A stretch of 64,000 bases of DNA. Origin: Tubiluchus corallicola. Taxonomy: Eukaryota; Priapulida; Priapulimorpha; Priapulimorphida; Tubiluchidae. The stretch lies in NCBI GenBank assembly GCA_030141605.1, contig JAQGDQ010000047.1, positions 1-64,000 on the forward strand. Reading direction: 5' to 3'. Positions 23,001 to 34,818 of the stretch are shown here, in pieces. Numbering within the stretch: position 1 is the first letter of the stretch; the number at the start of each line of letters is the position of its first letter. The notes under the pieces were generated by a model, which worked only from the letters and a program-made list of their open reading frames with translations, had not been told where the DNA came from and searched no databases. Made by a program: the position numbers and the translations under genes.

Positions 23001-25217
23001 TTATTTTAACCTATTGAATAAAGACAAAAACATGTGTACAAAGAGCATTTAAGTTAAGATTTCACATATTTGAATCATGTTTTCCACAGTATGCATTTGT
23101 TGCTGTCAGATTTTTCAAAACACAAAAACTTTTATATAAGGTGAGTCATTTACAGTTTGGCTTCTTCCTAACTATGAAATTTTCACCTTTATCAGCCCTG
23201 TATAAAGCTAGTAGTGGTGTTTTACTACATATGTACAATAATTTTGAGAACAGTGTGTACATTCTTTGAAAGAGCATTAAATTTTCTTTCCAGTGATGTT
23301 AATTTATTTCATAAGTTTTATATTTAGTGTGCAAATTAACAAAATAATTAAAAAAATGGGCAAAAATATTTTGAAATCCTGCTTATTCTAAAGTTTCATT
23401 TATCACTAAATTTGAGCAGAATTTGGTTAGAATTGCTTTGAAATCTTGCTTATTCTTAAGGTTCATCTGTTAAAAATTATTTAATTGGAAAATACACAAA
23501 CTTTTATAGCTCTTTCTATGTGGACATATAGTGGCTTATAAACATCTTTGTGTATTTGTGCAAACTAGTAAAACAATAATACACTGGCAGCCAATACACT
23601 TTTGTGTACATAGTCTACATAGCACATACGGGTCAGTACTTTCTTCTGCAGTAAATGCTGTTCACTATCAGTGAAAATTCTTGACGATTTCAGTAAAAAA
23701 TCGTTAAAAGTGTGAAACTTGTAGAGTGACTATAAATATTGATTTTACCTGCTGAAAAGATGAGAGAGTGTATTTACTCATCAAAAAAGAGTGTCGTGTG
23801 AAGTTGGCTTTTCTTTCTAGGAGAGCACAAATATGATAACTGATAAAGTTACATCTAAAGGCTTCCAAATATTGGGGGGCATGAAGTATATTTTCTTTGG
23901 CTTTTATTGATTTGGAATCAAAGTTAGTTATGCTTTGCTTGACATCTAAAGTCTATTTTAGATTAGTGGCAGGGAAATGTTCACTTTCAAGCCCGACCTG
24001 GCATTAGAGGATGACGAAGAAGCCGATGATGTGTATGAACGTGAATATGAGGTATTTGTTCACATGGTTGCTATGCAGTGGGACTTTCATGACTACATAA
24101 ATTCACTAAGATACGACTGATAACATATAGCTCTATGCAATAATTCTTTCCCATAAATACTTGTGTATGAAATAGTATCATAGCATATACGTGCGGTATT
24201 TATTTTCTTGAATTTCATGAATATACATTTAAACTAAAGGAATTAGGCTAAAGGCATTTATCTAATCTAGTGCAGTTGTTAAGAATCAGGCATCTCAAGT
24301 TATTTGTTGTCATTCAGTTGTTTTGAGATTTTATGGGTCTTAAAAAATGAGTTACAGAAAAAGCAGGTACAGTAATTGCTCATGATGTGCCACATTCCAC
24401 TTGAAAATTGCATCATACAATTTTACAGGATAGTGATGATGATGGTACTCAAGCCAAAGAGATAACAGCTGAAAGTTTAGCCATGCTAGCGACAAGTGCG
24501 ACAGATACAGCAGCATCACCTCACATTATGCTAAACAATGTCGGTAAGTTTGTTTATATATGTGATGGGAACACAAAAGAATTTCCTTCATAGCATATGG
24601 TGTTCGCAGAAATCTTTATTTCTGTACATATAAAAAAATGAAAATAATAAATTTGACTGCTTTTCACTGATTACAAATGTATAATAATCTAATTATTATA
24701 ATTTAAGATAATAAAGTAAATATTACTCACATCGTGCGGCTATAACAACTTAATAGATCCTTGGAACGTCATACTGGTTTACAGCAAATCAGGTAAAGAC
24801 GCTATACTTGAACATTTGTCAAACATTGTTTAACGTTTGCTGAGGCTTCTGTGAGCGTGTTTAGCAAGGCACTACCTAATTTACAACTTCACAGGTAAAA
24901 TTACAGGTAAGTTCACATAGGTGCTGCCACCTACATGTTAAGGCCAGAAACTGACCTTAACAATATATATGACCATTTTTCCAGTCTTTACTCATCATTC
25001 TGCAGCTTTCTATGTACTCCAATTTTTTTCATTTTCAGATGAAGCTACTAAACTGGCTGAAGCAAGTGCGTTACCCAATGGCATCGATGCTTCCATTGAC
25101 AGTGATGGTCTGGAGGCTGGCGGAGAACCAATACCAATCAATGAAGATCTTTTTGATCCCGACGATTTGGATGATTTAGATGAAGATTTAGAAAATCTGG
25201 ATTTGGAAAGTCAGTGA
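17053..25217 (+). CDS. ZC3H15: Zinc finger CCCH domain-containing protein 15 (DRG family regulatory protein 1)
   Basis: Coding exons: 17053-17124, 17413-17514, 17794-17905, 20337-20477, 21122-21216, 21416-21595, 22476-22544, 22731-22808, 23962-24051, 24429-24543, 25039-25217. Phases agree throughout and give 410 aa (human about 426). ZC3H15 (DFRP1; yeast Tma46) binds and stabilises the translation-associated GTPase DRG1 in the cytoplasm on ribosomes. The lysine-rich start ([26 protein letters not shown]) is the family signature. Two CCCH fingers follow: C104, C112, C118, H122 (CX7CX5CX3H) and C176, C194, C200, H204. Then come the [17 protein letters not shown] block and the acidic end [18 protein letters not shown] splice acceptor at 17038-17039, just before the ATG, implies a non-coding first exon. 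Polyadenylation signal at 25409-25414. All key residues are present. Confidence 0.98.
18200..18960. repeat. Intronic region rich in GGCGGCCATTTT-like words
   Basis: Intron 3 of ZC3H15 holds repeated words such as AAGATGGCTGAC, GAAAATGGTGGCCACG, CAGCGGCCATTTTG and GGCGGCCACTTTGAAAATGG in both orientations. They look like the remains of an interspersed repeat. The core resembles the AAGATGGCGGC binding site of YY1, but no function is inferred. Confidence 0.4.
22102..22128. repeat. (TA)n microsatellite
   Basis: About 13 TA units in ZC3H15 intron 6. Confidence 0.9.
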
Positions 25218-25408
25218 CGTTCGTAATAATAGTTATAATACTAGCATTTTTTACATACAAAGTTGTTCATATGGTGTGAGAAATGGCATTTTTGATTAAA
25301 TGTGAACTGTGTCAGATTCTTTCGACATGCATAGTGTTCCATTGTAAAGTATTGTCAAATGTTGTTTTTTCTTAGCAGTCTTCTCGTACTTTTACCAGCA
25401 CTTTTCTG

Positions 25409-25414
25409 AATAAA
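25409..25414 (+). promoter_or_regulatory. ZC3H15: Polyadenylation signal of ZC3H15
   Basis: AATAAA 192 bases after the stop codon, same strand. Confidence 0.55.
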
Positions 25415-26755
25415 TGAAAACGTTGCATACTTAAAGTTAAGCCAAAATTTTTCTTTCATATTGATTATGACGATTGTAGAATGTCTACATTTCATTATCT
25501 TCAATAAGGGAACACACAATAGGATAGAAATATGAAATGCCATTCTTGAGTCACGTGATGCTCTTGTTTGTTTTATACAGTCTGTTAAATTAATTAGGCA
25601 TTCATTACTTTCCTGTATGTTTGATTTTGATTTTTTTACTGGCATAATTTATTATTGTAGCGTGAGGTGACTGGGCTAATTAATAAATTCAGATGAGAAT
25701 TTGCTATATTTTTGCTCTCTTACTTAATACATCATATTAGTAGTAAACGATTTCATAGCTGCACTTCAGCTGTTTTTAACTTTCAATCAAAGCATTATTT
25801 ACTGACTACAGGTAATTGTGTCGTACTGCTACAAGTTTCAATAACCTAAACACACCTAACCTGACAGTTGCACAATCATGTTAGGCACGAATTAATGTGT
25901 AAACAAGGCATTTTGTAATAATATGATAAGTGCCAAAGTAGTTACTGAAAGTTTAGTTTTCATAATACAATGTACATATTCATTATTAAAAATACAATCA
26001 CTATTGGTTAGAAAAAGCAGAATCAAAGTGCAGCAAAATTGTGTATATGTACAAATTCAAATTTACAGTGATATTTACACAATTATTTAACACTACATGA
26101 ACAGTTTAGGAGTCAACATCTACGATAATTCTAGCATATTGTTTTATGCAAGGAGAATTTGGATTTTATCATTTTTGTTTAAATTATGTTAAAATTACTC
26201 ATTCAATAAGTTACACTATTTTTACATGACTGTAATTGCAAATATGCAAAGTCTGTTTGAAATTTAGTACTTTATCAGCCTTGCATTATCTTTGTTGTTG
26301 TTATATAGCCATGGTCCTTAGCCATTGACCTGAATTGCTAATGTTCTAAGTAGACCCCTGCCACACCAAGTTCAGAAACTTTTTTTGTTGTTGTTATTTG
26401 TGGGTTCTAATACATTATTAGAGTCAGGAATTCTCCTATGCAAAATTGGAATCGATGCCTATTTGAGCAAAGTTAAAGAGGTGTAGCCCTAGAGTCTATA
26501 GTAGCTGTAGTGGATTCACAGTTTACTGAATTACTTCTTCAAAGTGTCCACGTTCGTAGCAAACATTTTGATTCAATCTCCCAAATACACTGTAATGATT
26601 TTCTTTCCATAGCAGGGTGGTTCTATTTCTACTGAAGTGTCTCTTTAATAAATAAGTCACAGCTGCAAGTTAGGACTGATTGGGAATTGAGTATTTGCAT
26701 TTTTGTACTCTGCCGTTCTTCTGCCACATTTTTATCTGACAATGGGTTAACAACA
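25415..26755. other. Intergenic region between convergent genes
   Basis: No coding sequence recognised. It should contain the 3' untranslated region of the fucosyltransferase gene, which is transcribed leftward. Confidence 0.5.
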
Positions 26756-28079
26756 TTACATTGAAATCCATTCTGGAGGATAGCGATCAATGATTCGCAT
26801 TCGTGAAGCAAACGCTGATCCAGGCACAGTTGAGTTTGCATCGTAAATCACGGTCCCTTTGCACAAGTAGCCACCCCACCAACCAAATGTTCCTACTGTC
26901 ATAATCACATGATGGCTATGAGCTAAAATACACATGTCAACTTTTGCCTCATTGTCATTCATAAAAATAATGTCCGGACCGCTCATGTTATCAGTACACC
27001 ATTGGAGATCATTACTTGTTACTAGAAATAGCACATTCTCATATCTTTCTCTAAAGTAACTCATTGCACGATTAATATAGTCAAAATTCGATATCCGTCT
27101 ACCATAGTTGTAAGATTTTGGATCACTGAAGTCTCCACGCCGCACATGTACACCTACTTTAATGTTATGTGCTCGAAGAGAAATGCCTCTTTCTTTAGCA
27201 GCCTTCTTGATTGAGCCTTGGGCCTGTGTAACAATTTCTGTTGAAAACTGAAACTGTTTGAGTATTTCTGTTCTCACATGATGAAAGTAGCGAAATGAGT
27301 GAAGGTTCATCTGGCCAACTGAGGTGTTCTGATTTGGTAACTTTTCCATAATTGTGTCATAAGTACAGCAATTTTGTGCCGTAACATATGTAAAATTACC
27401 CCTGTTAAAGTCGGCTTTTGTCAGATAAGTTGCAGACAAATTTGGAAATACTGTAACAATTTCGTCATCTCTCAATACACTTGGTCTCATGTGATTTGTA
27501 TTTGCAATACCATACATTGACGCATAACGAAATAGTTTATTTCCTAGTCCAACTTTGGAGCCTCCGTTTCCCACAACGAAGGCTTCTCGCATTTGTAACT
27601 TTTCCACAGATTGTGCAGCAGCCGAATTTGGGTGCCAATAATTATCATTTTGAAGTAGTTCATTAAGTGAATTAACATAGTTTGTAGTAGAATCTAGGAG
27701 ATTATTGCCAAACCAACAAATGGAAAGAATTCCCACTGTACCAGTAATCACCAGCAATGTGAATGGATTGAAAAAACGTGTAATACCTATGCAAAAAAGA
27801 ATAGTTCTAAAATTTGTGACGCAAATCGAGTAACCTGTTCCTTCTGTATCTACAGAGATTTCAGCAAGCAAGACACAAGTTTTATTTGGTTAGTTTTGTT
27901 TTATAGCAATGATCACCTGCTAGATTTATAGTCTTTATTCATAATAGCTGCACCTTGACCAGTTTTCTGATAAAAATTTGTTGCTTTACAGCTCTGTGAC
28001 AGTGTTTATAAAGTCTCCTGTATTTTTAACATTATATCATTTACTCACCTCTAGACCTGTATCTACCACGCAATCTCAT
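26756..28079 (-). CDS. Galactoside alpha-1,2-fucosyltransferase (GT11, FUT1/FUT2-like)
   Basis: Two coding exons: 28049-28079 (ten codons, MRLRGRYRSR) and 26756-27786, joined in phase at GTGAGT and TTTTTTGCATAG to give 353 aa (human FUT1 365, FUT2 343). The enzyme transfers fucose from GDP-fucose to terminal galactose in the Golgi lumen. The layout is type II: a basic cytosolic tail, a signal anchor at about 16-37 (FNPFTLLVITGTVGILSICW), a stem and a lumenal catalytic domain. GT11 motifs: GLGNKLFRYASMYGIA (90-105), HVRRGDF (224-230, donor binding) and TVGTFGWWGGYL (307-318). Five N-X-S/T sequons are present. An open frame also runs upstream of the acceptor to an ATG at 27871, but it would give an odd, acidic N-terminus; the spliced start suits a Golgi enzyme better. 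Acceptor specificity cannot be read from sequence. Confidence 0.92.
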
Positions 28080-29767
28080 GTCAGCACATGCATTAAATTT
28101 TTAAAACGCACCTAAAGTTTTCAGGTAACTATAACAATCTTCAGCTTTTTTTGCTTAATTGTGCACTATTGATCTGCCATCAAGTACAGTAAACAGCACA
28201 GTCTTAAGCGTGATCAGGCATAATTCACAAATTTACATACTTGCAACCTTTGGATTTTTATATTGATGATCTGTTTGAAATAACAAACATACTGCAAGTA
28301 CTAATGCGCATGGCTAGTTTTATTTAGTTGATTATCCTATAACTTTAGAAAGGCATAAGGTTGTTGAAATACCATTAACCAAATTTACTTTATAACTTTG
28401 CAAATCATAATGCTTATATTTTAGTCCTGGATTCATAGCAGAAGTATAAGTCTTTGAGTCAACACTAAACTACAATAAATACTTAGGCAACCAAACTTTG
28501 GGTGCTTGTACTACCAGACAGCAAACAGATGACCTTAACTGAACTTTAACTGAATGGTCAATGGTCAAAGATCAATTAGAACTGAAAAACCAAGTATGGT
28601 TTGAGGTTAAATGTCATGTGCAATTCAAACCTATAAGGAGCTAGGCAACTAAATCTGGGTATTTTATACAACCAACGTGCTTAGACGCTGTGTACAAAAA
28701 ATAAACCTGAAGCCAACAAATCCAGAACATTTAAAAGCATTGCCAGAATGGTGCTGTCCAAAATAATTTCAACGAAAAGATTATGAGCCCCAAAATGAAA
28801 AGGTGAAAAAAGTTGCCTGGTGCACTCATTTCCAAATTGTTGGCTTAGTATGAAAAATAAAGAATGTAGGATATCCAGAATATATAATATAAATAATTTA
28901 GGTGTATATTGCAGCTTAGCGGTTTATATTTAAACAGTTTCTTGGTGTTAAGCAAAACAATTTCATTTCAAAGAATAAAACTTAAAGCCCCTCTTGATAC
29001 TAATTACAAGTAACCAACTATTTTGTTAATAAACTTAAATTGAACTAATTCAAACTGCTGTTTATGCTAACAATTTTCTTAGTAACGAATGGATTCAATT
29101 ATTACATAATTATAGTAAAGAAACCAAAAGGTTTGTCCAGAATTATATAATAGAAGTATGAACTGCGATATGGCTGAACTATACTAGTCAGTTTCTTGAG
29201 TGATTATTGGCTGAGGGTTCTTGCTGTTTTGCTGAGACGATTATTCCTCTTCGTCAAGGGCTGTAGAGTCATTCAATACTCTGGCTGACTTCCGGACCCT
29301 AATTACCAAATTTATAATGAGCAGTTGTGCTTAATAAAAGTCTAAGTTTAAGCAAATAGCACGTAGCACTGAAACATAGCATTATTTTTTTTCGTTTTCT
29401 CGGACGAACAACTTGGACCAGCATGTTTACTATATTTTGAACAAAATATGAGGTTACACTGTTCCTTTTGGTAGAATCCTTTCTGCTAACAACTCCAGTG
29501 TTAATGCGCTCTACATCAACAAGGGTATTTGTTGTGAGAGATTGGACTCGGCCGAGTTTATAGCCAAGAAAATCTCTTCACAACGCTTACATTAATTTAC
29601 ACGAAGCTCTAGGCTTAAACTATTAGTGGGATAACCTTATAATGCGCCACCAACAACTTAAACGCTTACGTGATGCTCATACGTTCGACGTTTTTACGAA
29701 ACAAAAATAAAGTTGTTTAAACTTTGCAAGTCCGTTATTTAGTAGTGGACATTACGCCTGAAGCACC
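28080..29767. other. Shared upstream region of divergent fucosyltransferase and T-box genes
   Basis: About 1.7 kb between two divergent start codons. No ORF of note. Promoters of both genes should lie here; no convincing TATA box or factor site was identified by eye. Confidence 0.4.
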
Positions 29768-29839
29768 ATGAGGTGCGGGTGCATAAACGTTAATGTGAAA
29801 CGTAATAATGCAAGAAGAAGACTTGTTAGACCGTTGTGA
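29768..29839 (+). promoter_or_regulatory. Upstream ORF overlapping the T-box start codon
   Basis: CACCATGA at 29765-29771 starts a 23-codon frame that ends at TGA 29837-29839, past the main ATG at 29808 and in another frame. If the transcript begins upstream of 29768, this could lower translation of the T-box protein. The transcription start is unknown. Confidence 0.4.
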
Positions 29840-32800
29840 CTTATCTGTCAATGCAAGGGCATTTTTTATAGACAAACTTCTTAATCATGTGCCTGACAAT
29901 AGCTGGTCTGAGAAGTCAGATGAATGCAACTATAGTATGAAAATAACGGAGAAGGTTAGTCCAGAAACTGGTAAGTTCTTAGTCAACTATAATGACATGC
30001 TTTGTTCATTCACTCTCTTTCCTCTCTCTCACTGTCTTTCTCTCTCTTTCTCTTTAGTTTTCTCTCTACCCTTTCCTACTTTCCGTCGTTCTCACATGTA
30101 CAACTTAGATGCTGAAAAGCTGTCTCGTTAAAGTGGGTTAAATTTTTACTGATTAACGTGTGTAATTAAAACGCCGTATATGAATGGTAGACATGAAGAT
30201 TCGCCTCTTGATTTGCAGACTTGCCTCTTGAGAAGTCTTTTTTAAAATTGCAGTTGACAATTTGTTAGAGGAGAATGAAAGCTCTTGCCATGTTATGCAC
30301 CTGCCTTTAGTTACGTGTATTCTACAAGGTAAAGGGTTATGGAATCAGTTTCATTCTCATGGGACAGAAATGATAGTAACAAAGTCAGGAAGGTATTGTT
30401 CACATTTGTCTCAACTTTTTATTGTCAAAGGTGATACAGCTTATAGTGCTGCTTCTTTTTATTAATAGATGTCGCCACCTTACGCGTAATATGCTATTAC
30501 CATCAATAAATATCAGTAAATGAATTTATGTAAGTAGTTTACAGCTTGAATGGATTCGAATCTTCAAAAGTAGGTTTCAATTTTATGGAACACAGTTGCT
30601 TACCTACTTTATAGGACAAATGTACATCCAAAAAAGGATTGCATTATATCTGCTAATAAAAACATCTTTGGTGTTATTCATGTATACTTATTCATTTGTA
30701 TTTTGTAGTTAATGCATTATTACTCAATTTGTTCTGCTGTTTCTTTTTTAATTTCAGTTTTCAATTACTTTTATAGGAGAATGTTTCCTACTTTGCGAGT
30801 TGCTTTCCAAGGCTTGCGAGCAGAAGAAAAGTACTCCGTGTTTCTAGAATTTTTGGCCATGGATAATCACAAGTACAGATTCTTTTATCATAGGTCAGAA
30901 TGGCTGAAGTCAGGAAAAGCAGAAGCAATGACTGAAACAAGGTAGATAATTAAATAATAATTAACTTAGTAACATGATGGAAAATAATTTAAATTTGCAT
31001 AAAAATATAGGTTATTTTATAGTGAATGAATGAAATGTTAAGTACAATAGCAGACCTGATGACTAACATTCACCACAGCTTGACACTGTTGACTATTATA
31101 TGACTACCATAATATTCTGTCTAGTTGCGTCTTAGTACATTTTTAAAGTTTCGTACGAAATTGTTTAATAATAACAGTAAACATGATCAAATTTTTTTAA
31201 CCTTGCTTCGTAGGTTAGTTCCTTACCCAGATTGTCCAATCAGTGGAGAAAGACTGGAAAAAACTGTTTTATCATTTGAAAAGGTCAAAATCTCTAACAA
31301 TGTGAACTGCAAACAAAACCACGTATGTTCTGTGTGCTTTGTAGTGCCCAGTTTTATATTCACAGGTTTTATGAAGACAAAGTTTCCTTTTCGCAGGTTG
31401 TTTTTCTGAACCTGTGACCTCACTTCCTTTACAATTCTACCGCATGGGTTTTGGTGCTTTTTTTTCTCTCGTAAATGTACGAGTTAGGGGACTAACATAG
31501 ATTTACATGAAATGTAGAGCATCAACGTGCAATTAAACTAATCACTAAGGATAAGGTACAATAACATGAGCATGATACAATGCTAGAGTAATATGGTACA
31601 GTTGATTCTTTCAGAAGTTGCACTTTGCTTTTAAGGCCCGTGTCACACAGAGCTGGACATAATCCGTAAGGCGCCTTACGCATTGATTAGTGGGCTACAG
31701 CGGTTTGCCTACCGTAAGGCGTTTGCCATAATCCGCAGTACATTCCTCACAAGCCGTTTTGGGCAGTTCATAAGGCGCCTTATCGTGAAATGAATTTGCT
31801 CATTAATTCTATGCTTGTCGCTAACGTGAAAATTAGTATAATTAAGCTTTTTTCTATACACAATTAATTTTGGTCATAAGAATTCATAACACTGACGTAA
31901 CCTAAACATTAAAAAGTATGTTTAACCCCTACTACACATATTTACGAATACTACATTACTAACAGTAAACATAAGAAAGGTATACTACATGCAGCCTGAT
32001 GCAGGAGGCTACCAGTCAATCGCATTATACAATGCGTGTTGACAATTTGTTATTCAGTAAAAAAGAAATCTGTTATTCTGTAGTGACTAATGTGTAACAG
32101 TATTTAAACAGTTGTTAATAAAATTTGAAATTAATACAAATATTTGACAATAAACTGTTCTGTCATATTAATGCATTATCTAGTCGTCTGTGCGTGAACA
32201 TGAAACAAACTGCCCATGAATTTCTAAGCGTACCGCGAGGCTTTTTTAGTATAACTGAACAAGCATTGTTTAATTATTTTTTCTGTTAGTAGATTGTGTA
32301 GTTTGTGATTATGTGTGGTTTCAGCTCACTGTACTAAGTTACTAGTGAGCATTGATATAGTAACTTATATAGTAACTATTAAACTATAGTATCTATTATA
32401 TTAAAATATAGTAGTTTCCTGCATTCCCAACAAAAGCGGATTATGGCAAAACGCCTTGCTAGTTACACAGAGCAAGGCGCATATCTCGGATTACGACATG
32501 CGCCTTACGGAAGATGGAAGACGCCTTATGGCTTACTCCTTCCGGCTTTTTCTGTGTGACGTTACGTTACAATGTCCTTTATGCCTTTCTTGCATCTGCA
32601 AGTTGTAGTGTTTCTTATATTCCCACCTACCTGAGCTCTCTCCACTGAATATGGAGTGGCTGCTTAATTTTGCTTCGCAGCAAGATTATATAAATAATAA
32701 TCACTGACAAAATAAACTTGAATAAAGGTTGAATAACAGTAAGCAGGCTTAGTTTACATCTCGCTCATTATGTTAAATATTAAGTAAATAGTTTTGCAAG

Positions 32801-34650
32801 TTTTTACTTGAGTCCCTAACATAAGACCCATTTTTAATTATTGACTTTCACAACTTTTGTGAAACATATATGTATTTTCATAAATTGTGTGCATTAAATG
32901 AAAACATGTTACTGATACTAATTATTGCATTTCTTATTTTTTGTAGGTTCAGCTTAAGTCTATGTATAAGTATCAACCGACAATACATCTAGTCTGTCAC
33001 AAAGATACACTGCATTGCAAGTTTTCCAGTGAGTTGAAAGGACTTGACCATCGAAGCTTCCAATTTCCTGAGACTCAGTTTATCGCTGTCACAGCATACC
33101 AAAATCAAATGGTAAATACAAAACAGCATACAGTCTAGCCTCGTTATCTCGCCCCTCATTATGCCGCCAAACTCGTTTCTCGCCATAGAAGAAAGTACCA
33201 GGATGGATTTCCTGCTTTAATATTTACCTCGTTAAGTCGCCACCCTCGCTTCTCGCCCTTGCCACGTCATGCTAGGATGAGTACTTATGTAAACTATATT
33301 CGTTATGTCGCCAAACAGACAAACTCAGAGGTGAATCGATCAATACATATGCCGCGTGTCGATCAATATAACCGTGGTATGTAGACAATGCTGCTGTACT
33401 CGATAGACAGACATAATTAATCTAGTGTGTGTCTCACCAGGATTAGATTAGGAGTGCTGTGGTTGGTTAACGGGCAGTTGCGATGAAGACGATGGCGCAT
33501 CTCATGTATCAAATGACCAGGCAGCAGCAGCTGTCGACACACTGATGCGATACTTTGAACAGACTAACAGAGTCACAAGCGACGATATTCAAGGATTGTG
33601 TTTGATTAAACGTCGTGTTGACTGCTTGCGTGTATCATCAATGAAACAGTCGTCTCTTCTGAATTATTTCAGTCGTCAGTAACTCATTTGTGAACATTTC
33701 TAAATCTTTTGCTAAGTTTATTGCATTTAAGTGTATACTCGAAAAAGGTTTTTTAAATAAAAAAGTAACATTCTAAGATTATTTTTATGACATTTTTTCA
33801 TTTCTGATTTAATGTTGATTGGTATCATAATGCGAAATATATTTTATATGTACATAGAGGAACACTATGTTAATCAACTATTATGTATATACATATAGAC
33901 TAACTTCGTTATATTCCCGTTATCTCGCCATACTCGCCTCTCGCCAAAAATTTGCCCTAGACGGACAGTGGCGAGATAACGAGGCTAGACTGTACATTTG
34001 TGCCAAATAAAAATTTACTACCAAAGACGTATTCTCTTGTACTACAATATTTAATACTATAGGCCTTTTATTTTATTCATAATGGAATTTATAAAACACA
34101 CTAAGGAACTCTCTGTGAATCAACACAAAATGAAAACGATATTTTGATTTTATAGTTGTCCAAGTCTTGTTAAAGTCAACAATAATATGTAAACTATTTT
34201 AAAAATTTGTTTTGGTTGCAGATAACAAAGCTGAAGATTGATAACAACCCATTTGCTAAAGGTTTTAGAGAACTATCAAGAAATTCTCGTACTGACAGTT
34301 ACATGCTACCGCTAAGGTAAATAATCTACTTAAGCAATTTAAGTAATTTTTTCAATTGGAATGGCCAATTCAATTTCATAAAGTAATATTTTAGAAATTA
34401 AGCTATATGTGCATATAACTGCAGTGTGATGTTAATGTCTGTTTTTTGTTTTAGGCGACAACATCACTCCTTTCTACCTCGTGTCATACCATTACCCATG
34501 ACAGAATACATGAAAGCACAGAGAAGTATGAGTACTTCAGTATTCAGTCAACAATGGCTTCTAAGGACAAATGTGTGCTACTCTTCTGACACTACTCACT
34601 ACACCAAACCCAGTCCTGTGCATCAGTACAATCCAAAGCTCAAGAACTAA
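29808..34650 (+). CDS. T-box transcription factor
   Basis: Coding exons: 29808-29970, 30254-30392, 30777-30941, 31214-31322, 32947-33111, 34222-34316, 34455-34650. Phases join cleanly to 343 aa. A T-box DNA-binding domain spans about residues 83-263: LWNQFHSHGTEMIVTKSGRR, MFPTLRVAFQGL, EWLKSGKAEA, SMYKYQPTIHLV, FPETQFIAVTAYQNQ and ITKLKIDNNPFAKGFRE. T-box proteins bind brachyury-type sites in the nucleus and control cell fate. The domain is canonical at both ends but divergent in the middle. The segment after ISNN lacks the usual Asp/Gly residues before the SMHKYQPR block, whose Arg is Thr here. Flanks are short (about 82 and 80 residues) and match no subfamily I know, so orthology is left open. 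An ATG at 29768 opens an overlapping upstream reading frame. Introns 4 and 5 each hold a DNA transposon. Confidence 0.96.
31635..32566. mobile_element. Terminal-inverted-repeat element (MITE), class unclear
   Basis: About 930 bp in T-box intron 4. The left end GGCCCGTGTCACACAGAG and the right end CTGTGTGACG give a short inverted repeat. Both subterminal regions are packed with CGTAAGGCGCCTTACG-like palindromic words and AATCCG words. The middle is AT-rich with no transposase. The TTA next to each end would suit a PIF/Harbinger-type target, but the class is not certain. Confidence 0.6.
33131..33992 (+). mobile_element. pogo/Tigger-type DNA transposon with transposase C-terminus
   Basis: 862 bp in T-box intron 5. 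Terminal inverted repeats are CAGTCTAGCCTCGTTATCTC on the left and its perfect complement on the right, flanked by TA (33129-33130, 33993-33994). The subterminal parts repeat the CTCGCC word. A deletion derivative: only the last part of a transposase frame survives. Confidence 0.92.
33482..33682 (+). pseudogene. C-terminal fragment of a pogo-type transposase
   Basis: 66 codons open to a TAA, starting with acidic DEDDGASH, then a helical AVDTLMRYFEQ segment and ending MKQSSLLNYFSRQ. The same ordering (acidic stretch, LE..LRRYLEQ-like helix, KQ..I..FF end) closes pogo and Tigger transposases. QSSLLNYF fits the QxxLxxFF-type PCNA-interacting motif described for pogo transposase. No start codon; the upstream DDE domain is deleted. 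Confidence 0.75.
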
Positions 34651-34812
34651 GCAGTAATGAAACATGATTAAGCCATACGCCTGATAAAAAGCATAAGCCT
34701 ATTGAAAACCATAGGAAAGGCAATGGCAGTGGGAAACAGATGAATGACTTTTGGAATAAAAAAGCAAAAACCTAAATGATCATGTAAAAAACCAACAGCC
34801 TACAGAGAGTTA

Positions 34813-34818
34813 AATAAA
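34813..34818 (+). promoter_or_regulatory. Polyadenylation signal of the T-box gene
   Basis: AATAAA followed by a T-rich run, 163 bases after the stop. Confidence 0.6.

Noticed and set aside
27787-27871. Contiguous upstream start for the fucosyltransferase
   Set aside because: It would add an acidic 28-residue N-terminus before the anchor. The spliced alternative has consensus sites, correct phase and a typical basic tail.
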